Shown in pieces: positions 1-4,982 of a stretch of DNA of 11,536 bases. Made by a program: the position numbers and the translations under genes. Location: contig MHRX01000011.1 in NCBI GenBank assembly GCA_001822655.1, forward strand, positions 1 through 11,536, read 5' to 3'. Below the pieces are notes generated by a model. That model searched no databases. It was not told the DNA's origin and was given only the letters and a program-made list of their open reading frames with translations. The stretch is from Candidatus Taylorbacteria bacterium RIFCSPLOWO2_01_FULL_45_15b (GTDB lineage: Bacteria; Patescibacteriota; Minisyncoccia; Phycocordibacterales; 01-FULL-45-15b). Each line of letters starts with the position of its first letter. Within the stretch, counting starts at the first letter, position 1.

Positions 1-459
1 ATGCGTATATCTGAACTCATTAACTTGAAACGGGTCCAAATCGATGCTACGGGCAGGGTTTTTATCCGAGGCAAGGGAAAGAAGCAGAGATTTATTTATC
101 TCACCGAGAGAGCTAAAAAACATATAGAAAATTATTTGAGTGCCCGCGACGATGATTCCACGTATCTCTTTGTTCCTGAAAAAGGGCAAAATGCCATGAA
201 AAAAGACAAGAAGATATCGGCAAACTACCTGCAAATGAAGATAAAAAAATACCGAGAGCTCCTTGGTATGAACGTGCCGACGAGCGCTCACTCCTTGAGA
301 CACGGGTTCGCTACATACCTCGCCGAGCAAGGCGCGAATCCTGCGGCTATCCAAATCCTTCTTGGCCACGAGTCACTTGATACAACTACCAAATACGTAC
401 ACGCATCCGATAAATATGCAGAGGACACGCACAAGAAGTTTCATCCATTGAGTGAGTAA
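1..459 (+). CDS. Tyrosine recombinase (XerC/XerD/phage-integrase type), 5'-truncated by window edge
   Basis: Catalytic domain of a tyrosine site-specific recombinase, which cuts and rejoins DNA through a covalent 3'-phosphotyrosine. All expected catalytic residues are visible: Arg I at R2 (RISEL), the beta-hairpin Lys K25 (GKGKKQR), H97 and R100 (HSLRH), H123 (LLGHES) and the nucleophile Y132 (TKYVH). In XerD, Arg I lies near residue 148, so about 145 residues, including the N-terminal core-binding domain, should lie upstream of the window. The ATG at position 1 is therefore probably an internal Met (G-M-R-I-S-E-L) and not the start. The reading frame is intact to its TAA. The gene converges on the methyltransferase to its right. 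It could be the chromosomal Xer enzyme or an integrase of a mobile element; the visible part does not decide this. Confidence 0.9.
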   Translation: MRISELINLKRVQIDATGRVFIRGKGKKQRFIYLTERAKKHIENYLSARDDDSTYLFVPEKGQNAMKKDKKISANYLQMKIKKYRELLGMNVPTSAHSLRHGFATYLAEQGANPAAIQILLGHESLDTTTKYVHASDKYAEDTHKKFHPLSE

Positions 460-523
460 AAATGATATTTCAAATAAATAAGCGCTTTTTGGAAGCTAAA
501 ATCCGCTCATATGCCGTGGAAGA

Positions 524-577
524 GTCCCCGAATGCTATTAGAAGTGAAGGGTCTTGTTTTTCACTTCCGAGCGGGAC
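524..577. repeat. Nested inverted repeat between convergent genes
   Basis: GAAGTGAA (541-548) pairs with TTCACTTC (560-567) around an 11-nt loop, and outside it GTCCC (524-528) can pair with GGGAC (573-577). It lies in the 150-bp gap between the convergent recombinase and methyltransferase genes. There is no U-tract on either strand, so it is not a classical intrinsic terminator, although the position would suit transcript ends of both genes. Nothing else is recognisable in 460-610. Confidence 0.4.
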
Positions 578-610
578 GACGACAACAAGCTTACGTATTC
601 TCCTGCTACT

Positions 611-1591
611 CTAGCGTGTGATTTGGCGGTAGATTCTCTTGATAAATTTTATCGGTGCTCGCACGAAGCCTGATAGCATGTATCGTTTAATGAGATCGTA
701 ATCATTAGAGAAGGATTTTGGATCTATAGAGTTGATAGAAAAAGGCGTATGCATATTTTTTTTCGCGACTATAAGCATATGGTGCGTTGTAAGGCCCGCT
801 TTTTTAATTTTTTTATCTTTCCAGTTTTCAAAAAGGATAATGTCAAAGCCTGCAGAACGCACGAAATTCTGAAGTGATGTCGGCGTAAACATGTACGTGT
901 GGTCGATCTGTGTCGCGTAGCGAACACTCCTCGTTTTTTCCATCATGGTAAGAAAATTCTGTACGACAACAATGAGGCTTCCGTCATCCCTAAGATTTTC
1001 GTGCGCCCAGAGGAAGAATTTTTTTGGATCGAGGAAATGATTCATGCTTTGAACACCAAAGATGTTCGCCGCAGAGCTTTTAGTGCTCACATAATTTTCG
1101 AACAAGCACTGTGCGGTCGGTATTCCCAGTTTCTCCGCAAAGGCGCATTCTGACATGGAAGGTTCGATGCCCATCACCGGATTTCCGGTGGTTTCTCTTA
1201 TTGCCGCAAGAATGCCTCCGGAAGAAGATCCGACTTCTATACATAAACCGGACTGCAGGTGCTTTTTCACTCGCAGTATGAGAGCAAGTCCAAAAGACCG
1301 TGCCGAGTCAAAACTTTCTTGTTCTGTGTTTGGAAGTCTCCACGATGCACTTTTGTGGTGGAGGGTTATATATTCTTTGACAATGCGCCTATAGTAATCG
1401 GTTTTGTAAAATAGATCATAATCGTCTTTTACCATTCGCGGATTGAGAAATATGAGCCCGCACGATGTACATATCACTGATTGCTGTCTGAAGCCGTGGC
1501 GATCTTTTTTACTTATAATTTTATGGTCTTTGCCCTGGCATAGGTTGCAAGTAATGGTTTCGTATTTAACCTGCGACGGCCCAAAATTCAT
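611..1591 (-). CDS. Class I SAM-dependent methyltransferase with N-terminal zinc ribbon
   Basis: A 326-aa protein when started at the ATG at 1591. The N-terminus has two Cys pairs, C15-x2-C18 (CNLC) and C41-x2-C44 (CTSC), forming a probable zinc ribbon followed by GLIFLNPR. Next comes a Rossmann-type SAM-binding core with motif I (IEVGSSSGG, about 118-126) and the acidic residue after beta-2 in GIEPS (E143). This layout is typical of methyltransferases found with sugar or surface-glycan biosynthesis genes, but no such genes are visible here, so the substrate is unknown. The frame stays open upstream to a TTG at 1705 and an ATG at 1663. I prefer 1591 because TACAAT lies exactly 6 nt upstream with TTGTTC 17 nt before it, and because it starts shortly before the zinc ribbon. 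The gene lies 166 bp downstream of the EVE gene on the same strand. Family assignment is secure; substrate and exact start are not. Confidence 0.85.
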   Translation of the reverse strand: MNFGPSQVKYETITCNLCQGKDHKIISKKDRHGFRQQSVICTSCGLIFLNPRMVKDDYDLFYKTDYYRRIVKEYITLHHKSASWRLPNTEQESFDSARSFGLALILRVKKHLQSGLCIEVGSSSGGILAAIRETTGNPVMGIEPSMSECAFAEKLGIPTAQCLFENYVSTKSSAANIFGVQSMNHFLDPKKFFLWAHENLRDDGSLIVVVQNFLTMMEKTRSVRYATQIDHTYMFTPTSLQNFVRSAGFDIILFENWKDKKIKKAGLTTHHMLIVAKKNMHTPFSINSIDPKSFSNDYDLIKRYMLSGFVRAPIKFIKRIYRQITR

Positions 1592-1597
1592 GTCGTT

Positions 1598-1626
1598 ATT
1601 GTACTCTGTGTCGAATAACTGAACAA
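1598..1626 (-). promoter_or_regulatory. Putative promoter for the methyltransferase gene, leaderless type
   Basis: On the minus strand TTGTTC (1626-1621) is followed by a 17-nt spacer and TACAAT (1603-1598), then 6 nt and the ATG at 1591. The -10 box matches 5 of 6 consensus bases and the -35 box is weak (3 of 6). Transcription would start at or next to the start codon, so the mRNA would have no leader. Confidence 0.45.
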
Positions 1627-1757
1627 TGCCTGTACTATCCTGCGAGTGCTGGAATGCGCACATTGTAAAAAGGTTTCTCCGGCCTTCTTTTATCGATAAG
1701 ACCAATTATGAGCGGCCTCTGGTCTATTGGATTTTTTTCGCAAAGTGCCCTCTTTTG

Positions 1758-2213
1758 TTACAAGCTTTCCAATGTCTCAATTACCTTAAAATTTTTTTCA
1801 GAAACGGGCTGAATGGAAAGTCTTGACCCTCGTCTCAAAAGTTCCATACCGGCAAGACCGGAGCGGATTTTGAGATGCGATAAAGGGATTCTTTTTTTAA
1901 ACTTCTTTACAAAAGAAAACGTGACCATATACCATATCGGAATTTTATTTGTGGCTCGCGGCTCGTAGTAGGGACTTTTTCTAACAAACTGCGTCGGATC
2001 GGGTTGGCTTTGCGACGAAACACGCGCTATCCCCATAATGGATCGCTCAACGCCGGAGTGATAAAAGAGAACTCGATTCCCCACTGTCATTTGATCGCGC
2101 ATAAAATTTCTAGCCTGAAAATTTCGTACGCCAGTCCACGGAGTTTTTTTATCTTTGGCAAGATCATCTATCGAGTAGGCTCGCGGTTCGGTTTTGATAA
2201 GCCAATAATTCAT
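1758..2213 (-). CDS. EVE-domain protein (THYN1-like)
   Basis: A 151-aa single-domain protein. The N-terminus MNYWLIKTEP (1-10), the WTGVRNFQARNFM block (26-38), FYHS (50-53) and the C-terminal GMELLRRGSRLSIQPVSE stretch (about 122-139) are the hallmark segments of the EVE fold, a PUA-like domain of about 150 residues. EVE domains bind modified bases in DNA, and some are proposed to act on RNA. In bacteria they occur alone as housekeeping proteins or fused to restriction enzymes; this one is stand-alone and full length. No Shine-Dalgarno or leaderless -10 precedes the ATG. Instead a MITE-like element begins 15 bp upstream, so its native promoter may be displaced. The zinc-ribbon methyltransferase follows on the same strand. 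Identification is strong; the cellular role is unknown. Confidence 0.88.
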   Translation of the reverse strand: MNYWLIKTEPRAYSIDDLAKDKKTPWTGVRNFQARNFMRDQMTVGNRVLFYHSGVERSIMGIARVSSQSQPDPTQFVRKSPYYEPRATNKIPIWYMVTFSFVKKFKKRIPLSHLKIRSGLAGMELLRRGSRLSIQPVSEKNFKVIETLESL

Positions 2214-2272
2214 ATAGGGTGGTGTAAGAGCCTATCTCCAATCTAATGCCTAGTTGAAACATCCAAAATTCG

Positions 2273-2375
2273 GTCGACAGGGATATTGTCGACACCTGTA
2301 GACGGTGCGAAAATTGCAGATTTTAAGGAAGCATATCGAGCGTCGACAAGAAGCATGTCGACACCTGTAGACGGT
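2273..2375. repeat. Two copies of a 34-bp hairpin module inside the MITE-like element
   Basis: Module A (2273-2306) and module B (2342-2375) share the layout GTCGACA, a 7-nt loop, TGTCGAC, then ACCTGTAGACGGT. All 27 non-loop positions are identical, while the loops differ (GGGATAT and AGAAGCA). Each forms a 7-bp stem, and the start-to-start distance is 69 bp. The conserved 3' tail has no inverted partner in the element. Confidence 0.75.
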
Positions 2376-2400
2376 ACGCTGACGAAAAATATGCAATTTG

Positions 2401-2432
2401 CCCGCCCGAAACGACTGTTTCAGTCGGGCGGG
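2401..2432. repeat. GC-rich bulged hairpin inside the MITE-like element
   Basis: CCCGCC (2401-2406) pairs with GGCGGG (2427-2432), and an inner stem CGACT (2412-2416) pairs with AGTCG (2422-2426) around GTTTC, leaving a 5-nt one-sided bulge (CGAAA). It is the strongest secondary structure in the element and lies opposite module A in the palindrome. No U-tract follows on either strand. Confidence 0.6.
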
Positions 2433-2560
2433 TAGCAGAATTTTGGATGTTCGAGCAGGCAAGCCAGAGATTTGCTTCTTAAACTGCGGTTAGATTGGAG
2501 ATAAGCTCTAAGTATATAGTATAAGTATTAGGTAGAGCGACATAATGCAACCTTCACAAC

Positions 2561-2586
2561 AAAAAGTCCGCAATCGCGGACTTTTT
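2561..2586 (-). terminator. Intrinsic terminator of the transglycosylase-like gene
   Basis: An 11-bp perfect stem, AAAAAGTCCGC (2561-2571) with GCGGACTTTTT (2576-2586), closes an AATC loop. On the minus strand it follows the stop codon at 2589 directly and ends in a U-run. Being symmetrical, it could also stop plus-strand transcription. Confidence 0.9.
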
Positions 2587-2588
2587 GC

Positions 2589-3116
2589 TTAGCGTTTTGC
2601 TAATTCTTTTGAAGTTTTTCCCCAGCAGGGCTTAGATGCCGACCACGGCTGTACACCTTTCTGCTCGTAAAGATGTTTCGCATACGCCATGTTTCCATCC
2701 AAGGTGTATATGTCGAAACCCAATCTGACCGCTTGTTTCAAGTGGTAATGCTCATTAATTTGCATTACTCCAACATCCCGCACATCGTATGTTCCCCTAA
2801 GTATCTCACCTGTTTTTTCATTAAGGTGGCGGTAGTGCGATTCACACCGGGCGATTTCGGCGAGAATTGGAGTGTCGGTAAAATAGTTCATTACTCTTTC
2901 TTTTACAGACATCAGTTTGTAAGGTTCAGAAGCCACAGCTTCCGTTCCGGTATCTTGAATTACGTACGTTGTTTGTTCTATCACTTCTACAATTGCCGAA
3001 TTTTCTCGGAGTATCGTTGATGTAGGCATGATGAAGCTCGCCGGGACCGAAGGCCCTGAAATAGTTGTGATTAATGATGCGACAGTGGTAGCTATTTTTG
3101 CGAATTGTGTAGTCAT
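2589..3116 (-). CDS. Secreted transglycosylase/lysozyme-like protein (SLT-type fold)
   Basis: A 175-aa protein. Residues about 8-30 are hydrophobic and rich in Thr, Ser and Ala, so they look like a signal peptide or N-terminal anchor. A variable linker follows to about residue 75. The C-terminal domain has IARCES with the probable catalytic Glu E92, then DVGVMQINEHYH (114-125), then FDIYTLDGNMAYAKHLYEQKG, ending in QPWSASKPCW. Lytic transglycosylases of this fold cleave the peptidoglycan glycan strand using a single Glu next to an ES pair, with a downstream GxMQIN motif. C91 and C164 could form a disulfide after export. Expected role: limited wall cleavage for growth or for passage of an envelope machine. 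It has its own consensus promoter and terminator, so it is a single-gene unit. Upstream of the ATG only an A-rich GGAAAAAAAG resembles a ribosome site. Confidence 0.8.
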   Translation of the reverse strand: MTTQFAKIATTVASLITTISGPSVPASFIMPTSTILRENSAIVEVIEQTTYVIQDTGTEAVASEPYKLMSVKERVMNYFTDTPILAEIARCESHYRHLNEKTGEILRGTYDVRDVGVMQINEHYHLKQAVRLGFDIYTLDGNMAYAKHLYEQKGVQPWSASKPCWGKTSKELAKR

Positions 3117-3137
3117 ATTTTTTTCTTTTTTTCCAAC

Positions 3138-3158
3138 AAAAAACCAGACGCCGTCTGG
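3138..3158 (-). terminator. Hairpin plus U-run in the 5' leader of the transglycosylase-like gene
   Basis: On the minus strand CCAGACGGCGTCTGG (3158-3144) forms a near-perfect 7-bp stem followed at once by TTTTTTG. It has the shape of an intrinsic terminator but lies between the promoter (3170-3197) and the start codon (3116). The predicted transcript start near 3163 puts the hairpin about 5 nt from the 5' end. It could be an attenuator, a 5' stabilising hairpin, or the terminator of read-through from the upstream exonuclease gene. Confidence 0.6.
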
Positions 3159-3169
3159 ATTTGAAAACT

Positions 3170-3197
3170 ATTATAGCACGATTTGATTGGGTGTCAA
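3170..3197 (-). promoter_or_regulatory. Full-consensus sigma-70 promoter for the transglycosylase-like gene
   Basis: On the minus strand TTGACA (3197-3192), a 16-nt spacer and TATAAT (3175-3170), the latter preceded by TGC as in an extended -10. Both hexamers are perfect. The predicted start is near 3163, giving a leader of about 47 nt before the ATG at 3116. Confidence 0.85.
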
Positions 3198-3262
3198 TAA
3201 TTCACCATATAAGAAAGTGTGCGTCAAATAAAGTTTTATGGCTCTATTGAGCCGTAAAAAAC

Positions 3263-3291
3263 TTGACTGACTTGGCTGTCTAAAGTATAAA
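3263..3291 (+). promoter_or_regulatory. Strong plus-strand promoter pointing into the exonuclease gene (antisense)
   Basis: TTGACT (3263-3268), a 17-nt spacer and TATAAA (3286-3291). The predicted start is near 3298, inside or just before the perfect palindrome TTGAGCGCTCAA (3302-3313), which could serve as an operator. No convincing plus-strand gene follows; the transcript would run antisense to the 3' end of the exonuclease gene. Confidence 0.6.
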
Positions 3292-3338
3292 AATGGCCGA
3301 GTTGAGCGCTCAAATTCACTTCGAGATACTAAATTCTA

Positions 3339-3938
3339 TTATACCCTTGCAGAAAGCCACGGTATCGAATATTCAGAAAAATCATTTATCAAGGTTCTCT
3401 CATGCATCAGTCTTGAGAAGCATTCCGCAGCCTGCTTCGCGCCATTTAGGGCATTGTGGGGGCGCGGTTCTTTCGGAATTCCAACATACACAGAGACCGC
3501 GTTAGAAGTAAGTCCCGAGTGTCCGTTTTCCGTGGGAGGCATTATTCCGCGGCGGATAGCATGGAAATAGCAGGCAGTGTGGAGATCGAGCGTGCGGCGC
3601 GCTAAGGGAAAGTTGGTATGCGCTCTTTCCGCCGCGGCAATTAAAAACCAATTATCAAAAGCTGTATTATGTCCTGCTATCGTGTGTTCTTCGGCAGAAA
3701 GCGCCCATTCAAAAAAATCTCTGACAACTTCAGCTTCTGTAATTTTATTTAGATCCACGCAGGCTTGCTCACTAAACCCGTTTACCGCGAGCGCTTCCTT
3801 CATAAGATGCGCGCCTTCCCAGATGCGGCATTCCTTGTAGTACACATTTTCAGGATTTAAGAAATCCACCGCTCCAATTGAGAGAATCGAGTGTTTCGTC
3901 GGACTTGTTCCTGACATTTCCATATCGAGCACGATCAT
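3339..3938 (-). CDS. DEDDh-type 3'-5' exonuclease-like protein (DnaQ fold), Exo III Asp replaced by Gly
   Basis: A 199-aa single-domain protein of the DnaQ-like ribonuclease H superfamily. Exo I is clear: MIVLDMEMSG with D5 and E7. Exo II is GHNTAFDNWFL, where the D of FDNW is the expected metal ligand. Exo III is PHNALNGAKQAAE, giving the general-base His, but the position normally Asp (HxAxxDA) is Gly, encoded GGC. Active members remove 3' nucleotides from DNA or RNA using two metal ions held by the four acids, so this protein may be weak, inactive or use another acid. It has no polymerase fusion. TATAAT lies 7 nt upstream of the ATG and no Shine-Dalgarno is present, so a leaderless mRNA is likely. 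The target (proofreading, repair or RNA turnover) cannot be told. Confidence 0.8.
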   Translation of the reverse strand: MIVLDMEMSGTSPTKHSILSIGAVDFLNPENVYYKECRIWEGAHLMKEALAVNGFSEQACVDLNKITEAEVVRDFFEWALSAEEHTIAGHNTAFDNWFLIAAAERAHTNFPLARRTLDLHTACYFHAIRRGIMPPTENGHSGLTSNAVSVYVGIPKEPRPHNALNGAKQAAECFSRLMHERTLINDFSEYSIPWLSARV

Positions 3939-3945
3939 GACTCAT

Positions 3946-3951
3946 ATTATA
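3946..3951 (-). promoter_or_regulatory. -10 box of the exonuclease gene, leaderless type
   Basis: Perfect TATAAT on the minus strand (3951-3946), 7 nt from the ATG at 3938. No good -35 is seen at 16-18 nt. Transcription would begin at the start codon. Confidence 0.5.
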
Positions 3952-4042
3952 CAGCAAATTTTTGACGGCACTCTGAATCTGGCAAGACCGGAAAAATCTT
4001 TCATGATAAATAAGATGGAGCAGTAGATTATTAAATGGTGTT

Positions 4043-4063
4043 GCGGTGTCGTGGCCACACTGC
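4043..4063. repeat. Small inverted repeat in the 3939-4162 gap
   Basis: GCGGTGT (4043-4049) pairs with ACACTGC (4057-4063) with one G-U wobble around a 7-nt loop. It lies upstream of the 80-aa gene promoter, so it is not in that gene's leader. It could be a protein site or chance; nothing else is evident in 3952-4107. Confidence 0.25.
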
Positions 4064-4107
4064 GCTCTGCTACGGACCACTATGGCAATATCATGTTCAT
4101 ATCTCGA

Positions 4108-4136
4108 TGGACATAAGGGCACACTTTTGCTATATA
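4108..4136 (+). promoter_or_regulatory. Promoter of the 80-aa gene
   Basis: TGGACA (4108-4113), a 17-nt spacer and TATATA (4131-4136), the latter preceded by TGC as in an extended -10. The predicted start is near 4142, giving a leader of about 20 nt that holds a full Shine-Dalgarno. Confidence 0.65.
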
Positions 4137-4150
4137 AAGATTAGTATTAA

Positions 4151-4156
4151 AGGAGG
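4151..4156 (+). promoter_or_regulatory. Ribosome binding site AGGAGG, the only strong one in the window
   Basis: AAAGGAGGT surrounds AGGAGG at 4151-4156, 6 nt before the ATG at 4163. It fixes the start of the 80-aa gene. The contrast with the other genes, which lack such sites, is notable. Confidence 0.85.
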
Positions 4157-4162
4157 TTCACA

Positions 4163-4405
4163 ATGGCGGCATTGTTTCAAGTAAATGACGAATGTTGTTT
4201 TACTGATCCACTGAATGCAAGTTCACCACTTCATGGGAAGCTTTGTATCGTACTTCGTATTCTAGAAGCTTCGACATGGCAGGATGCAATGATTCCTGAA
4301 TATGACGTGCTTTGTATAATTTATAGCACCGAATCGTTTATAGTAAAGGAATCTCAACTTGCCCCCGCACCGCCGCTTGGTGTGGTGTCGGCAGGGCGCT
4401 TATAA
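4163..4405 (+). CDS. Small hypothetical protein, 80 aa
   Basis: I do not recognise a named family. The gene is real by context: a good promoter, a full Shine-Dalgarno at ideal spacing, and an intrinsic terminator that begins at the stop codon. The protein has no signal peptide or membrane segment. It alternates short hydrophobic stretches (KLCIVLRIL, YDVLCIIY) with turns (NASSPLHGK, MIPEYD), a pattern that would fit a small beta-barrel such as an SH3-like fold; this is inference. It contains three Cys (C11 and C12 adjacent, C28 in KLC) plus C51 in VLCII, not arranged as a zinc site. It stands alone, between the exonuclease and Ada-like genes, which both point left. High translation is likely given the initiation signals. 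Confidence 0.75.
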   Translation: MAALFQVNDECCFTDPLNASSPLHGKLCIVLRILEASTWQDAMIPEYDVLCIIYSTESFIVKESQLAPAPPLGVVSAGRL

Positions 4406-4430
4406 AAGTCTGCAGTTGCGGACTTTTTTT
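4404..4430 (+). terminator. Intrinsic terminator of the 80-aa gene
   Basis: AAAAGTCTGC (4404-4413) pairs with GCGGACTTTT (4418-4427), including one G-U pair, around AGTT, and a T7 run ends at 4430. The stem overlaps the stop codon. The sequence is clearly related to the terminator at 2561-2586. Confidence 0.88.
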
Positions 4431-4461
4431 GTTTCGAGATAATCGGGGGCTACCACGTTTC

Positions 4462-4932
4462 TTATTTCAATCCTTTACAGTTTGCGGCAGGGGTATATCC
4501 GGCGGCTCGAGCGCTTTCTATTGAAGGAAAGGTAATTTTATTGGCTACAGCAATCCTCTTTGCGCCAGAGCACCACGGAAAATGATATTTTTCTCCGCTC
4601 TTTGAAGCTACCACTTCACCGCTCTTCCCTGTCGAAGCACTTTCTTTAATATTTGCTGATACTGCCGCAAAGTTTTCTTTCTGTGATATCTCACCGGTAT
4701 TTTTTGCGTAGTCATCTATACCGCCTTTCGTATCATAAGTTATTTCTTCAATTGGCCCCGATATCTCGATATTCGGTCTGGTGTCTTCTATTTTGGAGAG
4801 TCTTCCCAAACCAAATGAAGCAGTTCCGACCAGAATGATTATTATGCCTACAAACGTGTCTTTTTTTACAATAGCATTGATTGTATGGCCCGCAAGGACC
4901 TTGCTTTTTCGTAATAGCTCTCGTATACTCAT
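4462..4932 (-). CDS. Membrane-anchored protein with C-terminal Ada-like metal-binding domain
   Basis: A 156-aa protein. A basic N-terminus is followed by one membrane segment (FVGIIIILVGTASFGLGRL, about 27-45), then a low-complexity acidic linker (about 46-105), then a small C-terminal domain starting VASKSGEKYHFPWCSGAKRI and ending AAGYTPAANCKGL. The pattern YHxPxC ... F.S...A...GY.PA..C resembles the Ada-type zinc-binding module, which also occurs at the end of secreted nucleases and ComEC-like proteins. Only H117, C121 and C152 are obvious ligands; the usual CxxC near the end is reduced to a single Cys, so zinc binding is uncertain. With this topology the domain probably lies outside the membrane. 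It may bind nucleic acid or wall material, but no role is shown. TATTAT lies 6 nt before the ATG, so the mRNA is probably leaderless. It is divergent from rpmA. Confidence 0.75.
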   Translation of the reverse strand: MSIRELLRKSKVLAGHTINAIVKKDTFVGIIIILVGTASFGLGRLSKIEDTRPNIEISGPIEEITYDTKGGIDDYAKNTGEISQKENFAAVSANIKESASTGKSGEVVASKSGEKYHFPWCSGAKRIAVANKITFPSIESARAAGYTPAANCKGLK

Positions 4933-4937
4933 CGCAC

Positions 4938-4943
4938 TATAAT
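4938..4943 (+). promoter_or_regulatory. -10 box of rpmA, overlapping the divergent -10 box
   Basis: Perfect TATAAT on the plus strand with a poor -35. The predicted start near 4950 gives a leader of about 33 nt without a Shine-Dalgarno. It shares 5 of its 6 bases with the minus-strand -10 box of the Ada-like gene. Confidence 0.55.
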
Positions 4944-4967
4944 AATATTTTTGAGGCGGCTTGTCCC
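4939..4967 (-). promoter_or_regulatory. Promoter of the Ada-like gene, leaderless type
   Basis: On the minus strand GGGACA (4967-4962, 4 of 6), a 17-nt spacer and TATTAT (4944-4939, 5 of 6), followed by 6 nt and the ATG at 4932. Confidence 0.5.
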
Positions 4968-4982
4968 CTCTTCATACACACA

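Larger units (their letters stand above)
2228..2508. mobile_element. MITE-like element, 281 bp, 19-bp terminal inverted repeats, TAA target duplication
   Basis: GAGCCTATCTCCAATCTAA (2228-2246) is repeated inverted at 2490-2508 with one mismatch (GAGCTTATC...). The element is flanked by the direct repeat TAA at 2225-2227 and 2509-2511. A second inverted pair lies inside the ends: AACATCCAAAATTC (2258-2271) against its complement at 2438-2451. A third is AAATTGCA (2311-2318) against TGCAATTT (2392-2399). The whole element is thus a loose palindrome. It has no transposase ORF; the 70-codon minus-strand frame inside only translates the repeats. A 3-bp TNA duplication and GAGC-starting ends would suit mobilisation by an IS5-family (IS1031-type) transposase, which is inference. 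It fills most of the 375-bp gap between the EVE and transglycosylase genes. Confidence 0.8.

Noticed and set aside
2250..2462. 70-codon minus-strand frame with repeated TVYRCR
   Set aside because: It is the translation of the hairpin modules inside the MITE-like element; no start signal and no protein-like composition.
3226..3240. GGCTC-TATT-GAGCC small hairpin near 3240-3253 as exonuclease terminator
   Set aside because: Only 5 bp and no U-run on the minus strand; too weak to call as a terminator.
3293..3505. 70-codon plus-strand frame after the antisense promoter
   Set aside because: Its ATG is 1 nt after the -10 box, so it would not be in the transcript, and most of it is antisense to the exonuclease gene.
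1851..3992. 12-nt direct repeat GGCAAGACCGGA at 1851 and 3981
   Set aside because: A few 12-mer repeats are expected by chance in a window of this size, and one copy is inside the EVE coding sequence.
3850..4122. 90-codon minus-strand frame overlapping the exonuclease start
   Set aside because: No start signal, Cys/His-rich random composition, and it overlaps the well-supported exonuclease gene in another frame.
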